Shown here: piece by piece, positions 5,571 to 12,920 of the stretch
Numbering within the stretch: position 1 is the stretch's first letter
Layout of the letters: each line of letters starts with the position of its first letter
Source of the DNA: Enterovibrio sp051650965
GTDB taxonomy: Bacteria > Pseudomonadota > Gammaproteobacteria > Enterobacterales > Vibrionaceae
DNA: 15,651 nt
NCBI GenBank assembly: GCA_051650965.1
Contig: JBOFRL010000024.1
Coordinates: 1-15,651, forward strand
Direction of reading: 5' to 3'
Translations under genes and position numbers: made by a program
The notes under the pieces: model-generated
Seen by the model: only the letters and a program-made list of their open reading frames with translations
Told to the model about the DNA's origin: nothing
Databases searched by the model: none

Positions 5571-6194
5571 ATGCTGCAAATCAATAAACAACGCTTAATG
5601 AAATTTTGTCAACTGCTCTTACTTGTCGCAAGTTGTGTTACTTTGGCTGCTCTTTTTGTTTATAGCGAAAAGTTAAACCGACAAAATTATCAAATGCTTT
5701 ATAGTCAGACGGATGCGCTTGCAAGAGTCATTTCGCGCCAGGTTTCTCAAAACAGTGTTGATGCAATCGCCAGAAAAGATTATCGCGCCATGAAAAAAAT
5801 GATTGAGCAGCTAAGTAAAGAGCCACTGATCTTGGATGTGACTATGTACGACAAAATGGGCACAGTACTCTCGCAATCGCCGAATGCTATTGCGTTAGAA
5901 GAGCTGACTGGCCTGCGCAGTCCACTCGCCATTGCGGGAATTGGTCGCCATCAGTTGGTTGAGCCTGTTACTAGCAACGGCCGGCTGATAGGGTTTGTGC
6001 GCTTAACGCTTGAGCATGGGCAGATCATCAAAGAGGCGTCCAATCAGTTAGAGCAAAGCATCAAAACGGTGCGTCTCATGCTCACGATTGCGTTTGTGAT
6101 AGGTGCGTTTGTCCTGTACAGCTTAGCGAGAAGAATAGAATTTTGGCTCGCTCCTTATTTGTCGCGCAATCATCACCTTGAAAGTAAAAAGTGA
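5571..6194 (+). CDS. ytjB: YtjB/AhpA family inner-membrane protein (SMP_2 family)
   Basis: A 207-residue membrane protein of unclear biochemical role. It has a transmembrane helix at about 12-31, a periplasmic domain at about 32-166, a second helix at about 167-186 and a short basic cytoplasmic tail, the layout of E. coli YtjB (Smp, AhpA). Matching blocks are ARVISRQVSQN, LILDVTMYDKMGTVLSQS, QLVEPVTSNGRLIGFVRLTLE and TVRLMLTIAFVIGAFVL. The layout recalls a sensor-like extracytoplasmic domain without any output module. In E. coli ytjB also lies near deoD and converges on the deo operon, so the position here is conserved, but no serB is seen upstream. An in-frame TAG at 5550 fixes the upstream limit. 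The ATG at 5571 lacks a clear Shine-Dalgarno, so the exact start is less sure. Confidence 0.8.
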   Translation: MLQINKQRLMKFCQLLLLVASCVTLAALFVYSEKLNRQNYQMLYSQTDALARVISRQVSQNSVDAIARKDYRAMKKMIEQLSKEPLILDVTMYDKMGTVLSQSPNAIALEELTGLRSPLAIAGIGRHQLVEPVTSNGRLIGFVRLTLEHGQIIKEASNQLEQSIKTVRLMLTIAFVIGAFVLYSLARRIEFWLAPYLSRNHHLESKK

Positions 6195-6211
6195 TCCCAA
6201 ATTGGAGCGTA

Positions 6212-6239
6212 AAAAAAGGATGCCGTAGCATCCTTTTTT
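6212..6239. terminator. Bidirectional terminator between ytjB and deoD
   Basis: GGATGC (6218-6223) and GCATCC (6228-6233) form a perfect stem around CGTA. It is flanked by at least six A before and six T after, giving about 12 bp of pairing. It is 17 bases past the ytjB stop and 25 bases past the deoD stop on the other strand, so it ends both convergent transcripts. Confidence 0.9.
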
Positions 6240-6264
6240 ATTGTTAACGCTTTGATCAGCGGGA

Positions 6265-6984
6265 TTAATTCGCTTCGCCAAGTAAAACTGACTCTAGCGC
6301 AATCTCTACCATCTCATTGAATGTATTTTGTCTTTCTGCTGACGTCGTTTGCTGTCCAGTGATGATGTGATCAGAAACGGTACAAATTGTCAGCGCTTTT
6401 ACGCCATATTGCGCGGCAATGAAATAGAGCGCCGCAGCTTCCATCTCTACGCCGACAATGCCGTGTTTCGCCATCAGATCAAACATTTGCGGATCGGCGC
6501 CGTAGAAGAGATCGGTAGAAAAGAGATTACCAACATGCACGTGGCAGCCTTTTTGTTTCGCCGCAGTAACAGCATTTTGCGCCATTTCAAAATCGGCAAT
6601 CGCGGCAAAGTCATGTCCAGCAAAACGCAGGCGGTTGGCGTTGCTGTCGGTTGAAGCGCCAAGACCAATGACCACGTCACGTACGTTGACATCGTTGCGC
6701 ACCGCGCCGCAGCTGCCAACACGGATCACTTTTTTTACGCCAAAATCTTTGACCAACTCTGTGAAATAGATAGAGCAAGAGGGGATCCCCATGCCGTGGC
6801 CCATCACCGAAATTTTGCGTCCTTTGTAATAGCCTGTAAATCCAAGCATATTGCGCACATCGCAGACTTGTACAACGTCTTGCAGATATTTTTCTGCGAT
6901 ATATTTTGCGCGCAGTGGGTCGCCTGGCATCAGTACAACATCTGCAAAATCACCCATTTCGGCGTTAATATGTGGCGTGGCCAT
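6265..6984 (-). CDS. deoD: Purine-nucleoside phosphorylase DeoD
   Basis: Cleaves purine (deoxy)ribonucleosides with phosphate to the free base and (deoxy)ribose-1-phosphate in the cytosol. The 239 residues equal the length of the E. coli hexameric enzyme, and the N-terminus MATPHINAEMGDFADVVLMP is essentially the same. Visible functional blocks are His4, the phosphate-site GDPLRAKYIAE with Arg24, IRVGSCGAV (Arg87, Ser90), VEMEAA around 178-183 for the ribose, and TVSDH (Ser203, Asp204), where the aspartate protonates the purine. AGGA with six-base spacing precedes the ATG at 6984. It is last in the nupC-deoC-deoB-deoD run, 89 bp after deoB; a small hairpin (6995-7009) sits just before its Shine-Dalgarno. 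Function is secure. Confidence 0.97.
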   Translation of the reverse strand: MATPHINAEMGDFADVVLMPGDPLRAKYIAEKYLQDVVQVCDVRNMLGFTGYYKGRKISVMGHGMGIPSCSIYFTELVKDFGVKKVIRVGSCGAVRNDVNVRDVVIGLGASTDSNANRLRFAGHDFAAIADFEMAQNAVTAAKQKGCHVHVGNLFSTDLFYGADPQMFDLMAKHGIVGVEMEAAALYFIAAQYGVKALTICTVSDHIITGQQTTSAERQNTFNEMVEIALESVLLGEAN

Positions 6985-7073
6985 ATTTTTTCCTTATCTA
7001 AAAGAGATATTAGTTAACACATTTTCCAAGATAATAGCATTTAGCTTGAGTCACTGTTTAGCGTAATGTTTTG

Positions 7074-8294
7074 TTATAAAACAGATTTTCCATAATGCAT
7101 CGGCGTTAATTGAAAATAAGTCGCAATGGTCTGCCCAATATCAGCAAAAGTCTCGCGTCCGCCAATTGTGCCAGCAAGCAGCGCTCGGTGTTGCATCAAA
7201 ATGGGAATGTGCTCGCGCGTGTGATCGCTGCCTTGCCATGTCGGATCGCAGCCGTGATCAGCGGTGATGATCAGCAGATCATCTGGCGTGATGTTGGCTA
7301 AGATCTCAGGCAGGCGGCGGTCAAAATATTCAAGCGCTGCAGCGTAGCCTGCGACATCGCGGCGGTGGCCGTAGTGCGAATCAAAATCGACAAAATTGGT
7401 GAAAACCAAGCTGTTGTCGCCTGCTTCTTTAATGGCTTTGATGGTTGCGTCAGTCAATTGCTCAAGGCCGCTCGCTTTGATTTTTTTTGTGATCCCGCAA
7501 TCTGCGTAAATATCGGCGATTTTGCCAATAGAAATCACTTCACCTTGTTTTTCTTCAACTAATTTTTGCAACACGGTTGTTGCCGGTGGCGGCAGCGAAA
7601 TGTCGTGGCGGTTGCCGGTGCGCACAAACTCACCCGCACCTTTGCCGACAAAAGGACGCGCGATGACGCGGCCGATGTTGTAGCCTTCAAGCTCTTCACG
7701 CGCGATTTCACACAGCTCAAGCAGGCGCTCAAGGCCAAACGTCTCTTCATGACAGGCAATTTGAAACACTGAATCGGCCGAGGTATAAAAAATGGGCAGG
7801 CCGGTTTGCATGTGCTGCTCGCCGAGTTTGTCCAAAATTTCTGTGCCAGACGAGTGGCAGTTGCCCAAATAATCGCTAAGGCCTGCGCGCGCTAAAATTT
7901 TGTCGGTGAGCGCTTTAGGAAAGCTGTTTTGCTTGTCCTTAAAGTAGCCCCATTCAAACAAAACCGGCACGCCAGCAATTTCCCAGTGCCCAGATGGCGT
8001 GTCTTTGCCAGATGAGATCTCTTTGCCATAGCCGTACGCGGCGTTAATAGCGGCGTCGGGTAATAATCTTTCAGGGAAATAACCGCTTGATAATTCACAC
8101 GCTTTTCCAAGACCCAGCGCACTCAGGTGCGGCAAGTTAAGCGGGCCTTGGCGTTTGTCGTTGTTGGCTGTGCCGGCTGCGCACGCTTTTGCGATTGCGC
8201 CGAGGGTGTTTGCGCCAACGTCGCCGAATTTATCAGCGTCGGCAGACGCACCAATACCTAATGAGTCGAGCAGTAAAATGATGGTTCTTTTCAC
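7074..8294 (-). CDS. deoB: Phosphopentomutase DeoB
   Basis: Interconverts (deoxy)ribose-1-phosphate and -5-phosphate, linking nucleoside phosphorolysis to central metabolism. This Mn-dependent, cytosolic, alkaline-phosphatase-superfamily enzyme has 406 residues, against 407 in E. coli. Metal and active-site blocks are DSLGIGAS (Asp10), SSGKDTPSGHWEIAG, carrying the threonine that is phosphorylated in characterised homologues, FTNFVDFDSHYGHRRD, ITADHGCDPTW and DHTREHIP. The GTG at 8294 is the start: AGGAG lies five bases before it, the protein then begins like other DeoB proteins, and only 10 bp separate it from the deoC stop. A longer in-frame reading would run back through deoC. An out-of-frame ATG-TGA overlaps the GTG. 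deoA, normally between deoC and deoB, is missing. Confidence 0.97.
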   Translation of the reverse strand: MKRTIILLLDSLGIGASADADKFGDVGANTLGAIAKACAAGTANNDKRQGPLNLPHLSALGLGKACELSSGYFPERLLPDAAINAAYGYGKEISSGKDTPSGHWEIAGVPVLFEWGYFKDKQNSFPKALTDKILARAGLSDYLGNCHSSGTEILDKLGEQHMQTGLPIFYTSADSVFQIACHEETFGLERLLELCEIAREELEGYNIGRVIARPFVGKGAGEFVRTGNRHDISLPPPATTVLQKLVEEKQGEVISIGKIADIYADCGITKKIKASGLEQLTDATIKAIKEAGDNSLVFTNFVDFDSHYGHRRDVAGYAAALEYFDRRLPEILANITPDDLLIITADHGCDPTWQGSDHTREHIPILMQHRALLAGTIGGRETFADIGQTIATYFQLTPMHYGKSVL

Positions 8295-8304
8295 ATGAGC
8301 TCCT

Positions 8305-9081
8305 TTAGTAGCCGTCGCTACAGACTTTGTCACTTTGATCAAGCGCAAACAATAAGTTATCGAGCAGGCTTGATGCGCCAAAACGGAAATGGCGATTGTC
8401 GATCCACGATGCGCCGAGGATCTCTTCTGCCAACGCCAAATATTGCGCGGCGTCTTGCGCTGTTTTCACGCCGCCAGCAGGCTTAAAGCCCACTTTTTGT
8501 GCAACGTTCATCTGCTTGATCACGCTCAGCATGATGCGCGCAGACTCTAGTGTTGCATTGACCGGCACTTTTCCGGTAGAAGTTTTGATAAAATCTGCGC
8601 CCGCTTCGATGGCGATTTGCGAGGCGCGCGTGATGAGCTCGGCGCTTTTGAGCTCGCCAGTTTCGATGATAACTTTCAGCAGCACCTGCGCGCCGCACGC
8701 TTCTTTGCAGCGGCGAACCAGCTCCAAGCCGCACGCTTCATCGCCGCGCATTAAGGCGCGATAGGGAAACACCACATCCACTTCGTCGGCGCCGTATGCC
8801 ACAGCCGCTTTAGTTTCGGCAACAGCAATCTCAATGTCGTCATTACCATGCGGAAAATTGGTTACGGTTGCGATTTTTATCTGTGGAGTGCCTTGATTGC
8901 GAAGTGTTTTTTTTGCGATAGGGATGAAGCGAGGGTAGATGCAGATTGCGGCGGTGTTGCCGACGGCAGTTTTAGCTCGTTGGCAGAGGTTTACCACTTT
9001 TTCGTCGGTGTCATCGTCATTTAAAGTGGTTAAATCCATCAATTGTAAAGCGCGGAGCGCTGCTTGGTTGGTCTGGTTCAT
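8305..9081 (-). CDS. deoC: Deoxyribose-phosphate aldolase DeoC
   Basis: Splits 2-deoxyribose-5-phosphate into glyceraldehyde-3-phosphate and acetaldehyde, the last step of deoxynucleoside breakdown, in the cytosol. The 258 residues match the E. coli enzyme (259) almost block for block, including LMDLTTLNDDDTDEKV and VGNTAAICIYPRFIPIA. Active-site residues are Asp102 (GADEVDVVFPYR), the Schiff-base Lys166 (DFIKTSTGK) and Lys200 (GFKPAGGV). The ATG at 9081 is preferred because the protein then aligns from the first residue. The in-frame TTG at 9096 has no Shine-Dalgarno, and the one for the ATG is also poor. It follows nupC after 140 bp and precedes deoB by 10 bp. Confidence 0.96.
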   Translation of the reverse strand: MNQTNQAALRALQLMDLTTLNDDDTDEKVVNLCQRAKTAVGNTAAICIYPRFIPIAKKTLRNQGTPQIKIATVTNFPHGNDDIEIAVAETKAAVAYGADEVDVVFPYRALMRGDEACGLELVRRCKEACGAQVLLKVIIETGELKSAELITRASQIAIEAGADFIKTSTGKVPVNATLESARIMLSVIKQMNVAQKVGFKPAGGVKTAQDAAQYLALAEEILGASWIDNRHFRFGASSLLDNLLFALDQSDKVCSDGY

Positions 9082-9127
9082 CAGCTGCTGTTCCAAATGG
9101 GTTGGTGATGTATTTTAACCTTTATAA

Positions 9128-9138
9128 ATCAAATTGAT
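9128..9138. promoter_or_regulatory. Small palindrome upstream of deoC
   Basis: ATCAAATTGAT is a palindrome with one central base, between the long nupC-deoC hairpin and the deoC start. It lies where a promoter could read into deoC (minus-strand TTGGCA near 9180 with TATAAA-like sequence about 9120-9126). It may be an operator for a deo regulator, but no known consensus is matched with confidence. Confidence 0.25.
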
Positions 9139-9184
9139 ATGCCAAAACACTTTTGCTGTGCAAATGTAAAAGCGTTTTGGCATA
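9138..9184 (-). repeat. Long RNA hairpin in the nupC-deoC spacer
   Basis: TATGCCAAAAC plus CTTTT (9138-9148, 9150-9154) is complementary to AAAAG plus GTTTTGGCATA (9168-9172, 9174-9184): 17-base arms around a 13-base loop. The only non-Watson-Crick position is 9149/9173, which is A opposite C on the plus strand but G opposite U in the minus-strand RNA. The nupC-deoC transcript can thus form a continuous 17-bp stem. No T-run follows, so it is more likely a processing, stability or attenuation element than a full terminator. Confidence 0.7.
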
Positions 9185-9186
9185 AC

Positions 9187-9206
9187 AGCCGCCATTTCTG
9201 GCGGCT
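9187..9206 (-). repeat. GC-rich hairpin just after nupC
   Basis: AGCCGCC (9187-9193) and GGCGGCT (9200-9206) form a perfect 7-bp stem with a 6-base loop, 15 bases past the nupC stop and 2 bases before the long hairpin. It lacks a T-run. Together the two stem-loops would protect the nupC 3' end or reduce read-through into deoC. Confidence 0.6.
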
Positions 9207-9221
9207 TGCATGAGTGTAAAC

Positions 9222-10490
9222 TTATAGTGCGGCTAGCGATAGGAAAAATCCTGCAATCGTCGCGCTCATTAAGTTAGACAAGGTTCCTGCGCACACGGCT
9301 TTCACACCAAATCGGGCGATGTCGTGACGGCGAGTTGGCGCGATGCCACCGAGTCCGCCAAGCAAAATGGCCACAGAAGAAAGGTTTGCAAAACCGCACA
9401 GCGCGAATGAAATGATAGCGATAGTTTTCGTCGACAGCACTTCACCGGTAGCTGTGACAACTTGCGCGTTGTCGCCAAGGTAAGGAACAAAGTTAAGGTA
9501 GGCAACAAACTCGTTCACCACCAATTTTTGACCGATGAATGAGCCCGCAAGGCTTGCTTCGCTCCATGGCACGCCAATCAAGAACGCAAGTGGCGAGAAC
9601 AATTTACCAAGCATCCACTCAAGGCTTAAGTTTTCCATGCCAAACCAGCCGCCAATGCCGCCTAAAATGCCGTTAACCAGCGCAATCAGACCGATGAAAG
9701 CCAGTAGCATCGCGCCGATGTTTAGCGCAAGTTGCATGCCAGATGCCGCGCCGCCAGCAGCCGCGTCGATAATGTTGGCAGGCTTATCTTGCTCACCATT
9801 GTCAAGGTCAACTTTTTCTAAAGGCTTGCCGGTTTCAGGCTTGATAAGCTTGGCAAACAGCAGGCCACCAGGCGCTGCCATGAAAGAGGCGGCGATAAGG
9901 TACTCAAGAGGCACGCCCATCGCCGCGTAGCCGGCAAGTACGCCACCAGCAACAGATGCAAGGCCGCCGCACATCACAGCAAACAGCTCTGATTGCGTCA
10001 TTTTGCTAATAAATGGACGTACAACCAGTGGTGCTTCAGTTTGTCCAACAAAGATGTTAGCTGTGGCTGACATTGACTCTGCATGCGATGTGCCAAGAAG
10101 CTTACGCAGGCCACCGCCTAAAACTTTAACCGCAAATTGCATGATCCCAACGTAGTAAAGTACGCCGATCAATGCTGAGAAAAAGACTACGGTTGGTAAA
10201 ACTTGGAACGCGAAAATAAAGCCAAGTCCTTCAACGGAGAAGTTGACTAAGCTGCCAAACAAAAAGCCAATACCATCTTTGCCGTAATCAATTACATTTT
10301 GTACTGCGCCGGTGATGCCATTGAGCAGGGACTGTCCCCAAGGAACAAACAGGATGAATCCGCCAAAAAGAAATTGGATAGCGAATGCGCCGCCCACGGT
10401 GCGTAGACTGATCGCTCTACGGTTATCAGATAGCAGCACTGCAATACCTATTAGCACTACCATGCCAATGACGCTCATGATCAAGCTCAT
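9222..10490 (-). CDS. nupC: Concentrative nucleoside transporter NupC (CNT family)
   Basis: An inner-membrane symporter that imports nucleosides with a cation. The 422 residues are strongly hydrophobic with many membrane segments and carry the CNT blocks FVGQTEAPLVVRPF (GQTE at 149-152), MCGGLASVAGGVLAGYA, AASFMAAPGGLLFAKL, GVPWSEA, NEFVAY (about 326-331) and GFANLSSVAILLGGLGGIAP. It is much closer to the structurally known V. cholerae vcCNT than to E. coli NupC, so Na+ coupling is likely by analogy. The ATG at 10490 is chosen: AGGAG lies eight bases upstream, and the product then begins MSLIMSVIGM, which resembles the vcCNT N-terminus. TTG 10493 is an alternative. It heads the nupC-deoCBD run, supplying substrates to those enzymes, and is divergent from ligA. 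Confidence 0.95.
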   Translation of the reverse strand: MSLIMSVIGMVVLIGIAVLLSDNRRAISLRTVGGAFAIQFLFGGFILFVPWGQSLLNGITGAVQNVIDYGKDGIGFLFGSLVNFSVEGLGFIFAFQVLPTVVFFSALIGVLYYVGIMQFAVKVLGGGLRKLLGTSHAESMSATANIFVGQTEAPLVVRPFISKMTQSELFAVMCGGLASVAGGVLAGYAAMGVPLEYLIAASFMAAPGGLLFAKLIKPETGKPLEKVDLDNGEQDKPANIIDAAAGGAASGMQLALNIGAMLLAFIGLIALVNGILGGIGGWFGMENLSLEWMLGKLFSPLAFLIGVPWSEASLAGSFIGQKLVVNEFVAYLNFVPYLGDNAQVVTATGEVLSTKTIAIISFALCGFANLSSVAILLGGLGGIAPTRRHDIARFGVKAVCAGTLSNLMSATIAGFFLSLAAL

Positions 10491-10794
10491 CAAATAAGCT
10501 CCTAAACTTTTGATTGAGAAGGTGAAAAAGACTTCTTATTTATTCCAGCACGCGCAGCGCTTTGCAAAAACGCCTCAGGGGCTGAAAAAAAGACAACGGT
10601 CTACCCTTGCACACTAAAAAACGAGTGGCGGTTCGCATTTTCCAGTTAACGCAAACGATTGGCAACCGTTTCAGGCAATTAATTTTTATATAAAAGGTTT
10701 TTTATGGAAAAAAGGTGCGATTTTCTGATATTGCTGCCTAAGTTGCGAGCGAGTATCCTTAGCGGCCCGTCAATCGAATAAAGAAGTGGTCGTT
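10491..10794. promoter_or_regulatory. Divergent regulatory region, nupC / ligA
   Basis: A 304-bp stretch without a gene. It contains two similar heptamers, GCAAACG (10651-10657) and GCAACCG (10662-10668), repeated at 11 bp. They resemble half-sites of LacI-family regulators such as CytR and PurR, a plausible control for nucleoside uptake. An AT-rich TATATAAAA stretch (10687-10695) could be a -10 for nupC on the minus strand. A weak ligA promoter candidate lies at 10731-10759. No clear CRP site was found. Confidence 0.45.
10731..10759 (+). promoter_or_regulatory. Weak promoter candidate for ligA
   Basis: TTGCTG (10731-10736) and TATCCT (10754-10759) have the ideal 17-bp spacing but match consensus at only three and four of six positions. 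A start near 10766 would leave a leader of about 30 bases before the ATG at 10795. No stronger pair is visible. Confidence 0.28.
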
Positions 10795-12816
10795 ATGAAT
10801 GAGATCGAGCACAAGCTGCGCGAACTTCGAGAATTATTACGTCAACATGCCTATAACTATTATGTTTTAGACGATCCGACCATCAGTGATGAGCAGTACG
10901 ATACATGGATGCGCGAACTGCTCGACCTCGAAGCCCTGCATCCTCATTTAGTAACGCCCGACTCGCCAAGCCAGCTGGTTGGCGCGAAGGCGGCCACGCC
11001 ATTTTCGCCGGCCGCGCACCTTACGCCGATGTTATCGCTCGATAACGTGTTTAACGAGAGCGAATTTGCCGCTTTTGTAAAACGAATGCAAGAGTGGCTG
11101 GACAGCGCAAGCGAGCCGACCTTTTGCTGCGAGCCAAAACTTGATGGGCTGGCGGTGAATTTGTTGTACCAAAATGGCGTGCTGGTTCAAGCGGCTACGC
11201 GCGGCGATGGCGAGACGGGGGAAAATATCACCGCCAACATTCGCACCATCGCGACGGTTCCACAGCGTTTGATCCACGATGGCACTGCGGCAAAAGAGGT
11301 GCCGCCACTGCTTGAGGTGCGCGGTGAAGTGGTGTTGCCTAAAGCGGGCTTTTTGGCGCTCAACGAGCAGCGCAGGCTGCAAGGCGAAAAGCTGTTCGTC
11401 AACCCGCGCAATGCAGCGGCCGGAAGCTTGCGCCAGCTTGACGCGTCCATCACCGCCAGCCGTCCGCTCGAGTTTTATGCCTATGGCGTAGGGAAATGCG
11501 ACGGTTTTACCGTGCAAAGCCATTCCGAGCTTTTGGCAAAGCTTGCTAGTTTTGGTTTTAAGTTGACGGGGGCAGAGCAGCAGGTCGCGGGCTTATCTGC
11601 GGCGCAGCGTTATTACGACGACATTTTAGCGCGGCGTGACGGGCTTGATTTTGACATTGATGGCGTTGTGATCAAAGTGGATGCGCTTACGCAGCAACAA
11701 GCGCTTGGCTTTATCGCGAGGGCGCCGCGCTGGGCAGTGGCTTATAAATTTCCAGCGCAAGAAGCGCAAACTATTGTGCAAGATGTGGAGTTTCAAGTCG
11801 GGCGCACTGGCGCTATCACGCCGGTAGCTAAGCTTGCGCCTGTTTTTGTCGGCGGAGTGACGGTTACGAACGCAACTTTGCATAACGCTGACGAGATTGC
11901 GCGCCTTGATCTGCGCATTGGCGATGCGGTGCTGGTGCGCCGTGCCGGTGATGTGATCCCGCAAATTGTGCGCGTGGTGCGTGATAAGGGAACTGAACAT
12001 ACGCAACAGATTGTTTTTCCTACGCATTGTCCTGCGTGTCAGGCGCCTATTGAGCGGGTTGCCGGAGAAGCGGTAGCGCGCTGCAGCGGCGGTTTTGCCT
12101 GCTCTGCGCAAAAAAAAGAGGCGCTTAAGCATTTTGTATCAAGAAAAGCGCTCAATATTGAAGGGGTTGGCGACAAATTAATGACGCAGCTGGTCGATAA
12201 GGGGTGGGTGAACACGCCTGCGGACTTGTTTACGCTCACGAAAGAGCAGCTGTGCGCGCTTGAGCGCATGGGCGAGAAATCCGCGCACAATGTGCTTGCG
12301 GCGGTTGCAGCTGCAAAACAGACCACCTTGCCACGCTTTTTGTATGCGCTTGGTATTCGCGAGGTGGGCGAGGCGACGGCCGCTGATCTTGCCAGCCACT
12401 TTGGCGCGCTGCCAGCCGTGATAAGTGCGACGCATGAGCAGTTTTTACAAGTCCCTAATATTGGAGAAATTGTTGCAGCGCATTTGGTTAGGTTTTTTGC
12501 TGCGGCGGAAAATATCGCGCTTATCGAGCGTTTGTGTGACTTAGGGCTGCACTGGCCTGCAGCGACAATGGCTGCCGCGCCGCAAGGATCTATATTTTCA
12601 GGCAAAACGGTGGTGCTGACCGGAACATTGCAGCAGTTTTCGCGTGATGAAGTTAAAGCGATGCTGCAAGCGCGCGGCGCAAAAATTACCAATTCGATTT
12701 CTGCAAAAACGGATTTTTTAATCGCGGGTGAAAAAGCGGGTTCTAAATTAGAAAAGGCGCAACAATTAGGAATTGTTATTTTAAATGAACAACAATTATT
12801 TGACGCTATGCAATAA
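10795..12816 (+). CDS. ligA: NAD-dependent DNA ligase LigA
   Basis: Seals nicks in duplex DNA during replication and repair using NAD; essential in most bacteria. The 673 residues (E. coli 671) carry all domains. The N-terminal Ia domain has HAYNYYVLDDPTISDEQYD. The adenylation domain has Lys115 in EPKLDGLAVNLLY, ATRGDGETGENIT, LEVRGEVVLP and FVNPRNAAAGSLRQLD. The OB fold has VGRTGAITPVAKL, and a four-cysteine zinc finger follows (Cys412, 415, 430, 436). Helix-hairpin-helix repeats span about 450-590, and a BRCT domain (about 600-673) has TGTLQQFSRDE. The ATG at 10795 is preferred over GTG 10786 because AAAGAAG is well spaced and the length fits. zipA, which often precedes ligA in this class, is not adjacent; nupC is divergent instead. 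Confidence 0.98.
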   Translation: MNEIEHKLRELRELLRQHAYNYYVLDDPTISDEQYDTWMRELLDLEALHPHLVTPDSPSQLVGAKAATPFSPAAHLTPMLSLDNVFNESEFAAFVKRMQEWLDSASEPTFCCEPKLDGLAVNLLYQNGVLVQAATRGDGETGENITANIRTIATVPQRLIHDGTAAKEVPPLLEVRGEVVLPKAGFLALNEQRRLQGEKLFVNPRNAAAGSLRQLDASITASRPLEFYAYGVGKCDGFTVQSHSELLAKLASFGFKLTGAEQQVAGLSAAQRYYDDILARRDGLDFDIDGVVIKVDALTQQQALGFIARAPRWAVAYKFPAQEAQTIVQDVEFQVGRTGAITPVAKLAPVFVGGVTVTNATLHNADEIARLDLRIGDAVLVRRAGDVIPQIVRVVRDKGTEHTQQIVFPTHCPACQAPIERVAGEAVARCSGGFACSAQKKEALKHFVSRKALNIEGVGDKLMTQLVDKGWVNTPADLFTLTKEQLCALERMGEKSAHNVLAAVAAAKQTTLPRFLYALGIREVGEATAADLASHFGALPAVISATHEQFLQVPNIGEIVAAHLVRFFAAAENIALIERLCDLGLHWPAATMAAAPQGSIFSGKTVVLTGTLQQFSRDEVKAMLQARGAKITNSISAKTDFLIAGEKAGSKLEKAQQLGIVILNEQQLFDAMQ

Positions 12817-12851
12817 AAATTAGTTTTATTATAAAAAAATTTGAAAATATC

Positions 12852-12890
12852 AAAGCGGTTATATTTATTAGCCGCTTTTTTTGTTTTTTT
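12852..12890 (+). terminator. ligA terminator
   Basis: AAAGCGG (12852-12858) pairs with CCGCTTT (12872-12878), followed by a long T-tract (12876-12882 and 12884-12890). The centre arm CCGCT could instead pair with AGCGG at 12894-12898, giving a competing hairpin with the T-tract in its loop. Confidence 0.8.
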
Positions 12891-12904
12891 ATTAGCGGCA
12901 ATAA

Positions 12905-12920
12905 AATTCGCTCGCGAATT
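12905..12920. repeat. 16-bp near-palindrome upstream of the porin gene
   Basis: AATTCGC (12905-12911) and GCGAATT (12914-12920) are exact inverted copies separated by TC. It lies about 290 bp before the porin start. Compact symmetry of this kind suits a dimeric DNA-binding protein; no specific regulator is recognised. Confidence 0.4.

Noticed and set aside
8295..8381. Longer N-terminus for DeoB
   Set aside because: It would read through the end of deoC in another frame. The GTG at 8294 has AGGAG at the right distance and gives the normal DeoB N-terminus.
9138..9184. Long nupC-deoC hairpin as a MITE related to the IS630 elements
   Set aside because: It is bounded by TA, but at 47 bp with a 13-base loop its arms do not resemble the IS ends at 111-138 and 15134-15161. 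An RNA element is the simpler reading.
10700..10735. Possible CRP site before nupC and ligA around TGCGATTTTCTGATA
   Set aside because: The right half does not match TCACA and the left half is imperfect. The match is too weak to report as a site.
11032..11523. Antisense open frames of 163 and 168 codons within ligA (the second at 11626-12132)
   Set aside because: They overlap the conserved adenylation and OB domains, have no family features, and are explained by ligA GC-skewed codons.
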